Shown here: positions 25,453 to 33,659 of the stretch, piece after piece
How positions within the stretch are numbered: position 1 is the stretch's first letter
Layout: each line of letters starts with the position of its first letter
NCBI GenBank assembly: GCA_020725625.1
Contig: DYET01000032.1
Span: forward strand, 1 to 42,938
DNA: 42,938 bases
Origin: Desulfovirgula sp.
Lineage (GTDB): Bacteria > Bacillota > Desulfotomaculia > Desulfotomaculales > Desulfocucumaceae
Direction: 5' to 3'
Translations under genes and position numbers: made by a program
Notes under the pieces: generated by a model
Database searches by the model: none
Seen by the model: only the letters and a program-made list of their open reading frames with translations
Told to the model about the DNA's origin: nothing

Positions 25453-26090
25453 CCGATTTGAGGCCATTTTACGAGGAAAGGGCCAAAAGGGTGGTGGCTG
25501 CCCTGAATAAAAACCTTTTTGAGGGCCTTTACGCACCCACCGGGGAACAGGCAGTTGAGGAGATATTGAAGAGAGTGCCTGCAGGGGCCACGGTGGGAGT
25601 GGGAGGTTCTCTTACCTTAAGGCAGATCGGTGCCGTAGAAGCCCTTAAAAGGAAGGGCCACGTGGTGTATGACCACTGGCAGGAAGGCCTTGACCCGGCC
25701 GAGGTGGACAGGGTCCGCCGGAGCCAGTTGACCTCGGATGTTTTTATTTCCGGGTGCAATGCCGTCACCGCCGAGGGGCACCTGGTGAATACCGACGGTT
25801 CGGGAAACAGGGTGGCGGCCATGACCTTCGGTCCCAAAAAAGTAATCGTAGTGGCAGGCGTCAACAAAATCGTCAAGGACCAGGAGGCCGCCCTGGCCAG
25901 GATTAAGAATGAAGCTGCCCCGCTTAATTTTTACCGGCTCAATTTGCCCACTCCGTGCACCAAGATAACCCTCTGCACCGATTGCGCGCCCCCGGCGAGG
26001 TTCTGCCGGGTGACCGCCGTAACCGAGGCCAGGCCCGCCGGCATTCCTGAATTTACGGTGATTATCGTGGGAGAAAGCCTAGGGCTTTAA
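25446..26090 (+). CDS. LUD-domain protein (LutC/YkgG-like)
   Basis: 214 residues with the LUD (DUF162) fold: PAGATVGVGGSLTLRQIGAVEAL (a phosphate-binding-like loop), DVFISGCNAVTAEGHLVNTDGSGNRVAAM and KKVIVVAGVNKIV. The C-terminal part adds four cysteines (CTKITLCTDC...FC), frequent in stand-alone LUD proteins of anaerobes and possibly metal or cluster binding. Family relatives LutC and LutB take part in lactate oxidation, but lutA/lutB are not here, so the function is open. ATG overlaps the ABC gene's end. Confidence 0.88.
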   Translation: MVTDLRPFYEERAKRVVAALNKNLFEGLYAPTGEQAVEEILKRVPAGATVGVGGSLTLRQIGAVEALKRKGHVVYDHWQEGLDPAEVDRVRRSQLTSDVFISGCNAVTAEGHLVNTDGSGNRVAAMTFGPKKVIVVAGVNKIVKDQEAALARIKNEAAPLNFYRLNLPTPCTKITLCTDCAPPARFCRVTAVTEARPAGIPEFTVIIVGESLGL

Positions 26091-26219
26091 CCGACGGCGG
26101 AAGGGTCCGGGGAAGCTGCCCGGATCTGCCGTCTTAAAGTCCCGGGCGACACAGGCCAAGGTGCTTTGGAAGAGTGGTTGCCCATACCGCTAATGGCCAG
26201 CTCCGGCAACTATTTTTAG

Positions 26220-26251
26220 TAGAGGCCTTCTTCGTTAGAAGAAGGCCTCTA
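26220..26251. repeat. Perfect 14-bp inverted repeat
   Basis: TAGAGGCCTTCTTC and its complement around a GTTA loop; no T-run follows on either strand, so it is not a standard terminator. Confidence 0.8.
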
Positions 26252-26571
26252 TGTCATGAGCCCGTGATGACCTGCGCTACAGCCGCTACGCGTACCTGCG
26301 CAGCCCCTAACGACCTTTCGGCCGCTAAGAACCGTTACGACACCCGCAGTGACCTTCGCTTGACTGCCATGGATATCTTGGAAGCCTGCAATGATCTTCC
26401 GACCATTGCAGACCTCTAGGCCGACATCCGTGACAATCTTAGCTCGACCGATAAACATCCCTTACGACCGCATGGCAGTCGTTCCAGACTGCAATACAGC
26501 CTGCCGGAACATTCACCAGTCTTCCCGCCGACTGCTGCCGAGCCTCTTAGACCCGGCAGCAATCTTTGGCC

Positions 26572-26606
26572 GACCGGTACGGAGCCCTTGGGACCCCGTA
26601 CCGGTC
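26572..26606. repeat. Perfect 11-bp hairpin of the array
   Basis: GACCGGTACGG and CCGTACCGGTC flank a 13-base loop; strongest internal stem of the gene-free region. Confidence 0.75.
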
Positions 26607-26894
26607 TGGGCTCGGCCACCACGAACCCGTGCTAATATTATGCTCACTTTCCGCCGCGTTATTTATCTCTGTCGGATTATTTTTTTCAGTGATGTTTGCT
26701 GAGGTAGCAGGTGTTGCCGGAGGGACAGCCCGGCGGCCGGTCGCCCGGATCTGGTTCCGGCCGCAAGCTTCCCGCCGGTAGCCCTGGACTTTGACAATGT
26801 CATAAAGGGGTAGATTTTCTGAGAAAATTTTGCAATAATAAAAAAAATTGATATTGAATATTAGCTGCATTTTTCATCGAAGAAGGTTAATGCC

Positions 26895-28358
26895 ATGCCT
26901 GATAATATCAAAATAGATATTTCCAGGGATAAAATGACGGCCACGATAAAGGTCTTGGGTCCAGATCCGCCTGCCAGGGAGGAAATAATCGAAGCCCTGA
27001 AACAAAAAGGGGTTGTTCACGGTATCCTGGAGAATGTGGTGGATTACTGCTCTACAGTCGTACCGAACGAAGCTACGGTTGTCGCCAGGGGGGATTCTCC
27101 CGTTCCCGGTCGGAACGGATGGGTCGACCTGCTTTGGGAGAAGCAGGAAGATCCCGAAATCAGCCTCGACGAGGCAAAAACCGTAGACTACAGGGAAACC
27201 AGCAAGCTGGTTTCGGTCAACGAAGGAATCCAGCTGGCCCAGAAATACCCCCCGGTTAAGGGTGAACCGGGGAAAGGCGTGACCGGGGAAATAATTTTCC
27301 CCCCCGATCCCAAGGAGGCCAGAATTATGGCCGGCAGGGGTGTAAGGCTTGATTACGGGGAGGACAAGGCCTATTCAACCATCCAGGGCAGGCCGGTGGC
27401 CAAAAAGGCCGGCACCACCGTAATGATTACAGTTGAACCCTCCTATACCGTGGTCGGGGACGTCAACCTGAAAACGGGGAATATACGGTTCAAGGGGGAT
27501 GTCACCGTTACCGGAAACATTACCGAAACCATGACCCTGGAGGCGTCGGGCAACGTCCGGGTCAACGGGATAGTCACCGGTGCCAACGTTTTCTGCGGGG
27601 AGAGCCTGCTGGTGCAAAGAAATGTGATCAGCAGCAATATAACGGCGGGAATGGGGGCTGTGGAATGCGGAAAGATAAAATATCTCATCCAGGACCTGTA
27701 CTCGGAACTGAAAAGCCTAGTTGAATTGATGGATCAAATCAGGGACAAGCTGGCCAACATTGAAAGGCTGTCCTTTGCCCAGTTGGTCAACGGATTGATT
27801 GAGAACCGGTTCAAAAACATCCGCCAGTACGCCAAGCAGCTGCAGAACACTAAGACCTTCAACCTTCCCTTCGAGGTCTCCGACGCCCTGGATTCAATCA
27901 AGATCATTACCGGGATCCAGTTCACGCAGGAGGACTTCAAGGAATTGATGCATAACCTTGGCGAGGCCGTAAGGGTCATGAATTCGCAGGAGTCGGAAAA
28001 AGCCAGGGTTATTGTGAAGGCGGTCCACGGATCCAGCATCAAGTGTTCCGGGGAGGTCGTGGTTACCGGTAAGGGCTGCGTCAACACGACCATCTATGCC
28101 GGAGGAGACGTCAAGATTACCGGTCCGTTCAAGGGTGGAGAAATTTTCAGCGAGGGAAATGTCGAGATTGATGAACTGGGCAGCAACCTGGGAGCTCCGC
28201 CTCTGGTCAGGGTCAAATCCAAGAATTTCGTCAAGGTTAAACGGACCCTGCCCGGGAGTATAATCCAAATCGGATCGAACCGCGTAAACATCACCAGGGA
28301 ATTGACTGCAGCCAGGTTTAAGCTGAGCAATGACGGAGAGACAATAGAAATAATTTAG
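26895..28358 (+). CDS. FapA/DUF342-family protein
   Basis: 487-residue protein of the flagellar assembly protein A (DUF342) family. An N-terminal region (1-100) is followed by KGEPGKGVTGEII, the typical KxG...GxD/V-TG segment, then a right-handed beta-helix-like array of V-x-G-x-V repeats (GDVNLKTGNIRFKGDVTVTGNI, ASGNVRVNGIVTGANV), a coiled-coil insert (about 255-330) and more beta repeats to the end (GGDVKITGPFKGGEIFSEGNVEI). Family members are often near chemotaxis/flagellar genes in clostridia; none are here, so the role is unclear (polymer- or filament-like scaffold is a guess). ATG follows GAAGG. A terminator follows immediately. Confidence 0.9.
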   Translation: MPDNIKIDISRDKMTATIKVLGPDPPAREEIIEALKQKGVVHGILENVVDYCSTVVPNEATVVARGDSPVPGRNGWVDLLWEKQEDPEISLDEAKTVDYRETSKLVSVNEGIQLAQKYPPVKGEPGKGVTGEIIFPPDPKEARIMAGRGVRLDYGEDKAYSTIQGRPVAKKAGTTVMITVEPSYTVVGDVNLKTGNIRFKGDVTVTGNITETMTLEASGNVRVNGIVTGANVFCGESLLVQRNVISSNITAGMGAVECGKIKYLIQDLYSELKSLVELMDQIRDKLANIERLSFAQLVNGLIENRFKNIRQYAKQLQNTKTFNLPFEVSDALDSIKIITGIQFTQEDFKELMHNLGEAVRVMNSQESEKARVIVKAVHGSSIKCSGEVVVTGKGCVNTTIYAGGDVKITGPFKGGEIFSEGNVEIDELGSNLGAPPLVRVKSKNFVKVKRTLPGSIIQIGSNRVNITRELTAARFKLSNDGETIEII

Positions 28359-28365
28359 CGGGTTA

Positions 28366-28392
28366 CCCTCCAGGCAGCGGAGGGATTTTTTT
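28366..28392 (+). terminator. Terminator of the FapA-like gene
   Basis: CCCTCC/GGAGGG arms, seven-base loop, then ATTTTTTT. Confidence 0.85.
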
Positions 28393-28484
28393 GTATGCCG
28401 GAGACAGGGGCCTTGCCCCGGAGAAGGATGTTCCGCCCGCGGTGTAGAAGTTATAATAAATTTCTTGCTGCTTCGGGAGGTTGT

Positions 28485-28901
28485 ATGGAGAGCATTGAGT
28501 CCTTGTTGAAGTCATGGCGGAATATCGCCTACAACCAGTTCCTCGGCTATAAAATTATAAGCTACGGCGAGGGCAGGTGCATCGTCGAGCTGCCCGTCAC
28601 CCCAAATATTATCGGCCCCTATAACGTGGTGCACGCCGGAGTTTACTACACCATGTGCGAGATTGCCACCTTTATCGCCGCGATAACCGCCATCCCCGAA
28701 GATAAGGTGGCAGTTACCGCCGACATTAACATCTCGGTGATGAAATCGGTGTCGGAGGGGAAATTGCTGGTTGAGGCCTGGGTGCTCAAGCTGGGCAAGA
28801 GGACCTGCTTCATGGAGGCCCGGATCACCGATGACAGCGGCCAGCCGGTGGCTGCGGCCAGGGCCAGCAAGATGATCATCTCGAGGCCTCCGCGGTCCTG
28901 A
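28485..28901 (+). CDS. PaaI-type hotdog thioesterase
   Basis: 138-residue single hotdog domain. The pattern GEGRCIVELPVTPNIIGPYNVVHAGVYYTMCEIA matches PaaI/YbgC-like acyl-CoA thioesterases, with the HAG motif (His near residue 48) followed by the long helix and the ISVMKSVSEGKLLVEA strands. The usual Asn/Asp-x-x-G-x-x-HGG of PaaI is modified (PYNVVHAG), so substrate range is uncertain; a short- or aryl-acyl-CoA is likely. ATG at 28485 follows GGGAGG; the longer frame from 28395 would overlap the preceding terminator. Single-gene unit convergent with cinA. Confidence 0.85.
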   Translation: MESIESLLKSWRNIAYNQFLGYKIISYGEGRCIVELPVTPNIIGPYNVVHAGVYYTMCEIATFIAAITAIPEDKVAVTADINISVMKSVSEGKLLVEAWVLKLGKRTCFMEARITDDSGQPVAAARASKMIISRPPRS

Positions 28902-28977
28902 GCTTTCATGGAACCACCGGCCCCCGGCAGAGCGGCGCTGTCATACAGGAAAAAGGCTGGGTTTCCGCCCTGACGGG

Positions 28978-29013
28978 CAGGGTCGGGACAGCTTCACGAC
29001 CCTGTCCGTTTTT
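28978..29013 (+). terminator. Terminator of the thioesterase gene, overlapping the cinA end
   Basis: CAGGGTCG/CGACCCTG arms with an 11-base loop, then TCCGTTTTT. It reaches 20 bases into the 3' end of the convergent gene. Confidence 0.65.
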
Positions 29014-30211
29014 GAAGAGTGTTCCAAATCAGTACCAGGCAGACCTGAACCACCCTCTGCCTGAGTTCGGATCCCTCGCCCCACAGCGTAAGTTCCCTGG
29101 ACAGGATTACATCTCCGATGGAGGTGGCAATGGTTATGCTGCCGCCGCCGGCAGGGTAGATCCCTCCCCCGTTCCCGGTGATGGCAATGCCGATGTCCGA
29201 CCCTGCCAATTCCCGTATCTTTTGGGCCAGGATTTCGGCCGCGTCTTTACCAAAGTCCTGCTCGAACCCGAAAAACTTGCCCATGCGGTGGAGATCGGCC
29301 ACCAGGCCCAGTTTAAAAGACCGTGACCCATTGGGGAAAGAAGTGATCAGGTGCGAAAGGCAGCCGCCGGAACAGGTTTCGGCTGCGGCCAGGGTTAATC
29401 CCCCGGTGGCCAAAATATTGCCCACCACTTCCGGCAGGGTTTCATCGTCCGTCCCGTATATGTACCGGCCGAGAAGTTCCCTTACCCGGCGTTCCACCCC
29501 GCCGATCATGACTTCCGCCCGGTCGGGGCCGGACGCCTTGGCAGTAATGCGCAGGTGCACCTCGGAAAACTTTGCCGTGGGGGCGAGGGTCGGATTTTTG
29601 CTGCGGAGAAGCGTTCCCAGGGTTTCATCCACCTTGCTTTCACCTATGCCGCAGAGTTTCAAAACCCTTGACTTGATTACGGAGACGTCCGGGCCCAGTC
29701 TTCTCCTGAGCAGGGGTACCACCTGGCGGTCCACCATCGTCTTGAATTCGCCGGGGGGACCCGGTAACAGTATGTACAATATGGAACCGTGGTCCAGGGC
29801 CAGCCCGGGAGCGGTTCCCACAGGGTTGTCCAGGACAATCCCTCCCGGGGGGGCGAGGGCCTGCTTGAGGTTGTTCCGGGGCATTTCAATGCCCCTGGAC
29901 CGGAAGAAGCGCTCGGTGATCAGGCGGGCCTCGGGGTTTTCCTCCAGGGGCAGCCCAAGGGCTTCGGCCAGGGCCTCCCTGCTGACGTCGTCCTCGGTGG
30001 GACCCAGGCCGCCCCCGATAATTACCAGGTCGGCCCTGGCCGAAGCCTGAACGATGGCCTCCACGAGCCTTTTTCTGTTATCTCCCACAGTGACTTGAAA
30101 ATAGAGGTCGACTCCAAGGGCGGCCAGAGTCTGCTGCAGGTACTGGGCGTTGGTGTTCAGCGCCTGCCCGAGGATCAGTTCGGTTCCGGTAAATATGATT
30201 TCCGACTTCAA
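28994..30211 (-). CDS. cinA: CinA-family protein (MoCF domain plus PncC-like domain)
   Basis: Two domains: an N-terminal molybdopterin-binding-like (COG1058) domain, EIIFTGTELILGQALNTN, VTVGDNRKR, and GGLGPTEDDVSREALAE, and LPGPPGEFKTMVD, then a C-terminal NMN deamidase-like domain from LTLAAAETCSGGCLSHLITSFPNGS. CinA proteins cleave ADP-ribose and deamidate NMN. In this copy the normally conserved Tyr-Ser-Asn-x-x-Lys block after the Ser-Gly-Gly motif reads LVADLHRMGK and the G-x-A-G-P-x-G loop reads GNGGGIY, so deamidase activity is doubtful. TTG at 30211 is the better start: AAGAGGTG lies six bases ahead, whereas GTG at 30220 overlaps that site. 405 residues. Confidence 0.92.
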   Translation of the reverse strand: MKSEIIFTGTELILGQALNTNAQYLQQTLAALGVDLYFQVTVGDNRKRLVEAIVQASARADLVIIGGGLGPTEDDVSREALAEALGLPLEENPEARLITERFFRSRGIEMPRNNLKQALAPPGGIVLDNPVGTAPGLALDHGSILYILLPGPPGEFKTMVDRQVVPLLRRRLGPDVSVIKSRVLKLCGIGESKVDETLGTLLRSKNPTLAPTAKFSEVHLRITAKASGPDRAEVMIGGVERRVRELLGRYIYGTDDETLPEVVGNILATGGLTLAAAETCSGGCLSHLITSFPNGSRSFKLGLVADLHRMGKFFGFEQDFGKDAAEILAQKIRELAGSDIGIAITGNGGGIYPAGGGSITIATSIGDVILSRELTLWGEGSELRQRVVQVCLVLIWNTLQKRTGS

Positions 30212-30332
30212 TCCCTTCACCTCTTTCGGCTTTTAAGGCTTAACAAGGTTATTATACACCGGCGGCCCGTCTTTGTTCAGGCAGGTATTCGGATCCTTTT
30301 ATAATTTGTCTATGGGGAGGACAAAAATTATC

Positions 30333-30361
30333 TTGTGGTTGGGGTGAACTATATGTATAAT
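30333..30361 (+). promoter_or_regulatory. Sigma-A-type promoter of the carbonic anhydrase gene
   Basis: TTGTGG, 17 bases, perfect TATAAT; start expected near 30368, 50 bases before the ATG. Confidence 0.7.
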
Positions 30362-30368
30362 AGTTCAC
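30344..30368. promoter_or_regulatory. Operator-like inverted repeat over the -10 box
   Basis: GTGAACTA (30344-30351) and TAGTTCAC (30361-30368), perfect eight-base arms nine bases apart, covering the spacer, the -10 box and the start. Typical of repressor sites. Confidence 0.6.
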
Positions 30369-30417
30369 AAATAGACACAAATACATAAGAAATGTAGTGA
30401 CAAGGAGAGAGGCGCTT

Positions 30418-31062
30418 ATGTTTTTGGAGAGTTCGCCTGTAACATCATGGAGCGGGGAAATAAAAAGGCCCCAGGTGCATCCCACCGCCTACATACATCA
30501 CTCTGCGGTGCTGATTGGCGACGTGAGGGTCGGAAAAAACGTGATTATTTGTCCCGGCGCAGTGCTGCGGGCGGATGAAGGGTCGCCCATCATCATAGGT
30601 GAGGAATCGAACATTCAGGACCGGGTAGTCATGCACGGCTTAAAGGGAGGTTCCATCGAGGTGGGCCGGGGATGCAGCATCGCCCATGGTGCGGTGATTC
30701 ACGGCCCCTGCGTCCTGGGCGGGGAAACCTTTGTCGGTTTTAACGCGGTGGTGCACAACGCGCGGCTGGGAAGCGGCTGTTTCGTCTCCCATTGCGCGCT
30801 GGTGATCAATGTCGAACTCGCCGAGTCAACCTTGGTTCCGCCGGGAAGGGTGATCCAGTTCCAGGAGGAGGTTGAGGGGCTGTCGGCCGTCGGCCCCGGG
30901 GAAAAGGAATTCAGCCTCAAGGTTCTCAGTGTCAACGAGGAGCTTCGCCGGGGTTACAAAAATATTCACCACCTGGAAATTCACCAGCACGACCACAGGC
31001 CGAGGATTAAGAGGCCGGGCAGGGGATCAGCCCCCGGGAAGGAAGCCGTAACCCTGGGTTAA
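30418..31062 (+). CDS. Gamma-class carbonic anhydrase (CamH-like)
   Basis: Reversible hydration of CO2. The 214-residue protein is a left-handed beta helix of hexapeptide repeats. Residues matching the archaeal Cam enzyme are all visible: Arg51-Ala-Asp53-Glu54-Gly, Gln68, zinc ligands His73, His90 and His95 (IAHGAVIHGP). The acidic loop that carries the proton-shuttle Glu84 in Cam is absent, as in the CamH subclass. C-terminal helices follow and a basic tail (KRPGRGSAPGK) ends it. ATG at 30418 follows AAGGAGAG; GTG at 30397 overlaps that site. It is a single gene with a promoter under an inverted repeat and a good terminator. Likely supplies CO2/bicarbonate for anaerobic carbon metabolism. 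Confidence 0.9.
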   Translation: MFLESSPVTSWSGEIKRPQVHPTAYIHHSAVLIGDVRVGKNVIICPGAVLRADEGSPIIIGEESNIQDRVVMHGLKGGSIEVGRGCSIAHGAVIHGPCVLGGETFVGFNAVVHNARLGSGCFVSHCALVINVELAESTLVPPGRVIQFQEEVEGLSAVGPGEKEFSLKVLSVNEELRRGYKNIHHLEIHQHDHRPRIKRPGRGSAPGKEAVTLG

Positions 31063-31065
31063 TTT

Positions 31066-31098
31066 AAAAAAAGCCGGAGTTTGACCCTCCGGCTTTTT
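31066..31098. terminator. Bidirectional terminator
   Basis: AGCCGGAG/CTCCGGCT arms, A7 on one side and T5 on the other; serves the carbonic anhydrase gene and the convergent FmdB-like gene. Confidence 0.85.
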
Positions 31099-31351
31099 AG
31101 TTGGGTTCCCGCCCGCAGCAGGAACCCGGGGTGCATTCCTTTTCCCCAGGACTGCTGCCGCAGCAGGGGCCGGCTGAATCGGACCCGGCCGGCCTGCCCA
31201 CCGAACTCGGCAGGAACGGGGCTGAAATGAGTTTCTTCAAATCCTGACCTCCGCAACCCGGACAGCGGACATCCTTCTCCCCCTGGCCTACCAGGACCAG
31301 TGTTTCAAACACCTTTCCGCAACCGGCACACCTGTACTCGAAAATAGGCAA
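31097..31351 (-). CDS. FmdB-type zinc ribbon protein with Cys-rich tail
   Basis: 84 residues. MPIFEYRCAGCGKVFE with Cys8/Cys11 and CPGC (Cys30/Cys33) form the classical FmdB zinc ribbon, a family named for a putative formamidase regulator. After residue 50 a Ser/Gly/Pro-rich tail carries paired cysteines (PCCGSS, ECTPGSCCG), which could bind a second metal. TTG start with GGGAGGTG nine bases upstream. It shares a terminator with the carbonic anhydrase gene and lies downstream of the acyl-CoA synthetase gene on the same strand (90 bases), so read-through is possible. Confidence 0.85.
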   Translation of the reverse strand: MPIFEYRCAGCGKVFETLVLVGQGEKDVRCPGCGGQDLKKLISAPFLPSSVGRPAGSDSAGPCCGSSPGEKECTPGSCCGREPN

Positions 31352-31440
31352 AACCTACACCTCCCTTTAATTTAACAGTGCCCGTTATTTTTTCCCCGTT
31401 CGGGCCGCAAAAACCTTTTCTGGAATGAAACCCGGACCGG

Positions 31441-33594
31441 TTACACGGGTTTTTCCCGCCCCACCACGATAAGTGCATCGGCCGCCTTGACACCGTCCGG
31501 GTAAACCATCAAGGGATTTATGTCCAGTTCCTCGATGCTGTCCCGGTAGTCGGAAACCAGGTTGGAGACCTTCAAAATCACGTCCACGATGGATTCGACG
31601 TCCGCCGGGGGCCTGCCGCGAACGCCCCGCAGCAGGGCGCTGCCCTTTATTTCCTCCACCATGTCACGGGCGTCCCCCGGGCTTACCGGCGCCACCCGGA
31701 ATGATACGTCCTTTAGGACCTCAACAAATATTCCCCCAAGGCCGAACATGATTACCGGGCCGAAAACCGGGTCCCTGGATACTCCGACGATCACCTCCGT
31801 ACCTTCGGGCAGCATTTCCTGGACCAGCACCCCGTTTATACGGGCGTCGGGCTTATAAGCCCTGGCGTTGGCGACGATTTCGCCGAAGGCCGATCGAACC
31901 TCTCCCTCATCCCTTAGATTCAGTTTCAGCGCCCCGGCATCGGTTTTATGGGCGATGTCGGGGGAATCCACCTTCAGCACCACCGGGTAGCCGATTTGTC
32001 CGGCCTTTTCCACCGCTTCATCGGCCGAGGCCGCAAGGGCTTCCCGGGTGACGGGGATGCCGTATTTTTCGAGAACTGTCTTGGATCTGCTCTCGCTTAA
32101 GGTTTCTCCCGGCTGCAGAAGGCCGCTCAGGTCCGGTTTCGGCGATTTTGACGGCCGCACCCGGTACTCGGGACGCTTTCTTTTTTTCAGCGTTTCGCTG
32201 TACTCGGCCAGGATGGAAATGGCCTTAATGGCGATTACGGTGTTTGGGTTGGTGGGTACGCCGGCCTTAAGGATTTCCAGAATCGCGGGGTCCATCCCGG
32301 CTCCGGGAAAGACAAAGGGCGAAAGTAGCACAAATTTGTCGGTGCTTCTGTATATGTCGATGAATTCCTGGATTATGGGGTGGCCGGGTGCCGTGAAGGG
32401 AAGGTTGATGTTGCAGATGACGATGTCCACCTCCGGGTCCTCGCAGACCGCCCTCAGGCTGTCCACCACGATCCCGGGCCTGGTCATGACGGCGGCTGTC
32501 AGGTCAACCGGGTTCCGGGAGGAGGCGAAGAAGGGCAGTACCCTGTCCATCTTCTCCCGGGTTTCCGCCCGCAGGGGAATGACGTTCAGCCCCAGGGATT
32601 CGCAGAGGTCGGCCATGGTCACCCCGGCCCCGCCCGAGGTGGCGATGATGGCGGTATTCTTTCCCCGGGGCATCTTTCCGGTCTGAAAAAGGGGAGTAAA
32701 GGCGATCAGTTCGGTGTAGTCGTCTATCCTGATAATGCCGGTTTGTTTGAAGAAGGCGTCGTAGACCCGGTCTGATCCGGCCAAGGACCCGGTGTGTGAG
32801 GCGGCCGCCCGGCTGCCCGCCACGGTGCGGCCGACCTTCAGGATCAGGACGGGCTTTTCGGCCTCCAGGGCCTCCTCGGCCACCCGGCGCAGTTTGTCGC
32901 CATCCTTGGCGCCTTCCAGGTACCCCCCGATTAGTTTGGTTTTGTCGTCGTACACCATGTATTCAACGAAGTCGGCAAATTCGAGGTCGGCCTCGTTGCC
33001 TACGCTTACAAAATAATTGAACCCTACTCCCCTGTGCAGGGAGGAGGCGTAGATAATTGCGCCGAAGGCCCCGCTCTGGGTGACAAACCCGAGCACCTTT
33101 TCTTCAGCCGTTTCCGGAAGGTCCACAATAAATGCAAAGGAGGCCATGACCCCATTGGTGGTGTTGACCAGCCCCAGGCAGTTGGGCCCCAGGATGCGCA
33201 GGCCCGACTTCCTGGCCAGCTCCGTAATCCGCCTCTGTTCGGCGAGGCCGTCGTCTCCCACCTCGGCGAAGCCGGAACTGAAGATCACCGCCGCCTTGAC
33301 CCCTTTGGCCACGCACTCTTCCAGGGCCTGGTAGACCTTGCCTGCAACCACGCTGACCACAGCCAGGTCGACCTCACCGGGGACGTCCAGAACGGAAGGA
33401 TAGCATTTCAAGCCGTTGATGCTTTCGTGGGAGGGGTTTACAGGATATACTTTACCCCTGTAGCCTTTTGACTGAAGGGCGTTTACCGGCCTGCCCCCGG
33501 GCTTTACATAGTTTTGAGAGGCCCCGATTATGGCGATGGATTTTGGGTTGAAGAACGGTTCCAGATCACTGACTGGATTGTGCGTCCGGCTCAT
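31441..33594 (-). CDS. Acyl-CoA synthetase (ADP-forming), fused alpha-beta
   Basis: Makes ATP (or GTP) from an acyl-CoA, ADP and phosphate, releasing the acid. 717 residues: an N-terminal CoA-binding domain (FFNPKSIAIIGASQN), ligase-CoA domain with FVTQSGAFGAIIYASS and the SHTGSLAGSD motif bearing the expected phosphohistidine, then a hinge and a C-terminal ATP-grasp domain (RSKTVLEKYGIPVTREALAAS... PVVLKVDSPDIAHKTDAGALKL). In syntrophic and fermenting anaerobes it conserves energy at the end of acid-forming pathways. ATG at 33594 is used because the longer frame from 33645 starts at the predicted transcript 5' end; its ribosome site (GAGGTGG) is rather distant. Substrate not predicted (acetate, propionate or aryl acid). 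Confidence 0.93.
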   Translation of the reverse strand: MSRTHNPVSDLEPFFNPKSIAIIGASQNYVKPGGRPVNALQSKGYRGKVYPVNPSHESINGLKCYPSVLDVPGEVDLAVVSVVAGKVYQALEECVAKGVKAAVIFSSGFAEVGDDGLAEQRRITELARKSGLRILGPNCLGLVNTTNGVMASFAFIVDLPETAEEKVLGFVTQSGAFGAIIYASSLHRGVGFNYFVSVGNEADLEFADFVEYMVYDDKTKLIGGYLEGAKDGDKLRRVAEEALEAEKPVLILKVGRTVAGSRAAASHTGSLAGSDRVYDAFFKQTGIIRIDDYTELIAFTPLFQTGKMPRGKNTAIIATSGGAGVTMADLCESLGLNVIPLRAETREKMDRVLPFFASSRNPVDLTAAVMTRPGIVVDSLRAVCEDPEVDIVICNINLPFTAPGHPIIQEFIDIYRSTDKFVLLSPFVFPGAGMDPAILEILKAGVPTNPNTVIAIKAISILAEYSETLKKRKRPEYRVRPSKSPKPDLSGLLQPGETLSESRSKTVLEKYGIPVTREALAASADEAVEKAGQIGYPVVLKVDSPDIAHKTDAGALKLNLRDEGEVRSAFGEIVANARAYKPDARINGVLVQEMLPEGTEVIVGVSRDPVFGPVIMFGLGGIFVEVLKDVSFRVAPVSPGDARDMVEEIKGSALLRGVRGRPPADVESIVDVILKVSNLVSDYRDSIEELDINPLMVYPDGVKAADALIVVGREKPV

Positions 33595-33659
33595 TTTTGA
33601 ATATACCACCTCGTACCGTCGTTTGTTTTTCTGGCAAAAGTTCACCGTTTACCTAAAAT

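Larger units (their letters stand above)
26091..26894. other. 0.8-kb gene-free region with serial hairpins and a ~40-nt periodicity
   Basis: No frame looks like an intact gene. A weak hairpin (TCCGGG/CCCGGA, 26106-26124) follows the LUD gene. Then come perfect or near-perfect stems at 26220-26251 (14-bp arms, GTTA loop), 26346-26367 (5 bp), 26386-26411 (8 bp), 26475-26492 (6 bp), 26533-26561 (8 bp) and 26572-26606 (11 bp). The last two have related 13-base loops (AGCCTCTTAGACC and AGCCCTTGGGACC). GACCTT/GATCTT boxes recur at 26312, 26351 and 26393. In one minus frame this gives short repeats like GRPKIAAG, GRAKIVTD, GRKIIAG and GRKVVRG broken by stops. It may be a structured RNA or a decayed tandem-repeat gene. 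Confidence 0.6.

Noticed and set aside
26091-26894. CRISPR array or tRNA cluster
   Set aside because: Repeats are degenerate, unequal in spacing and hairpins differ; no cas genes, no cloverleaf or CCA end.
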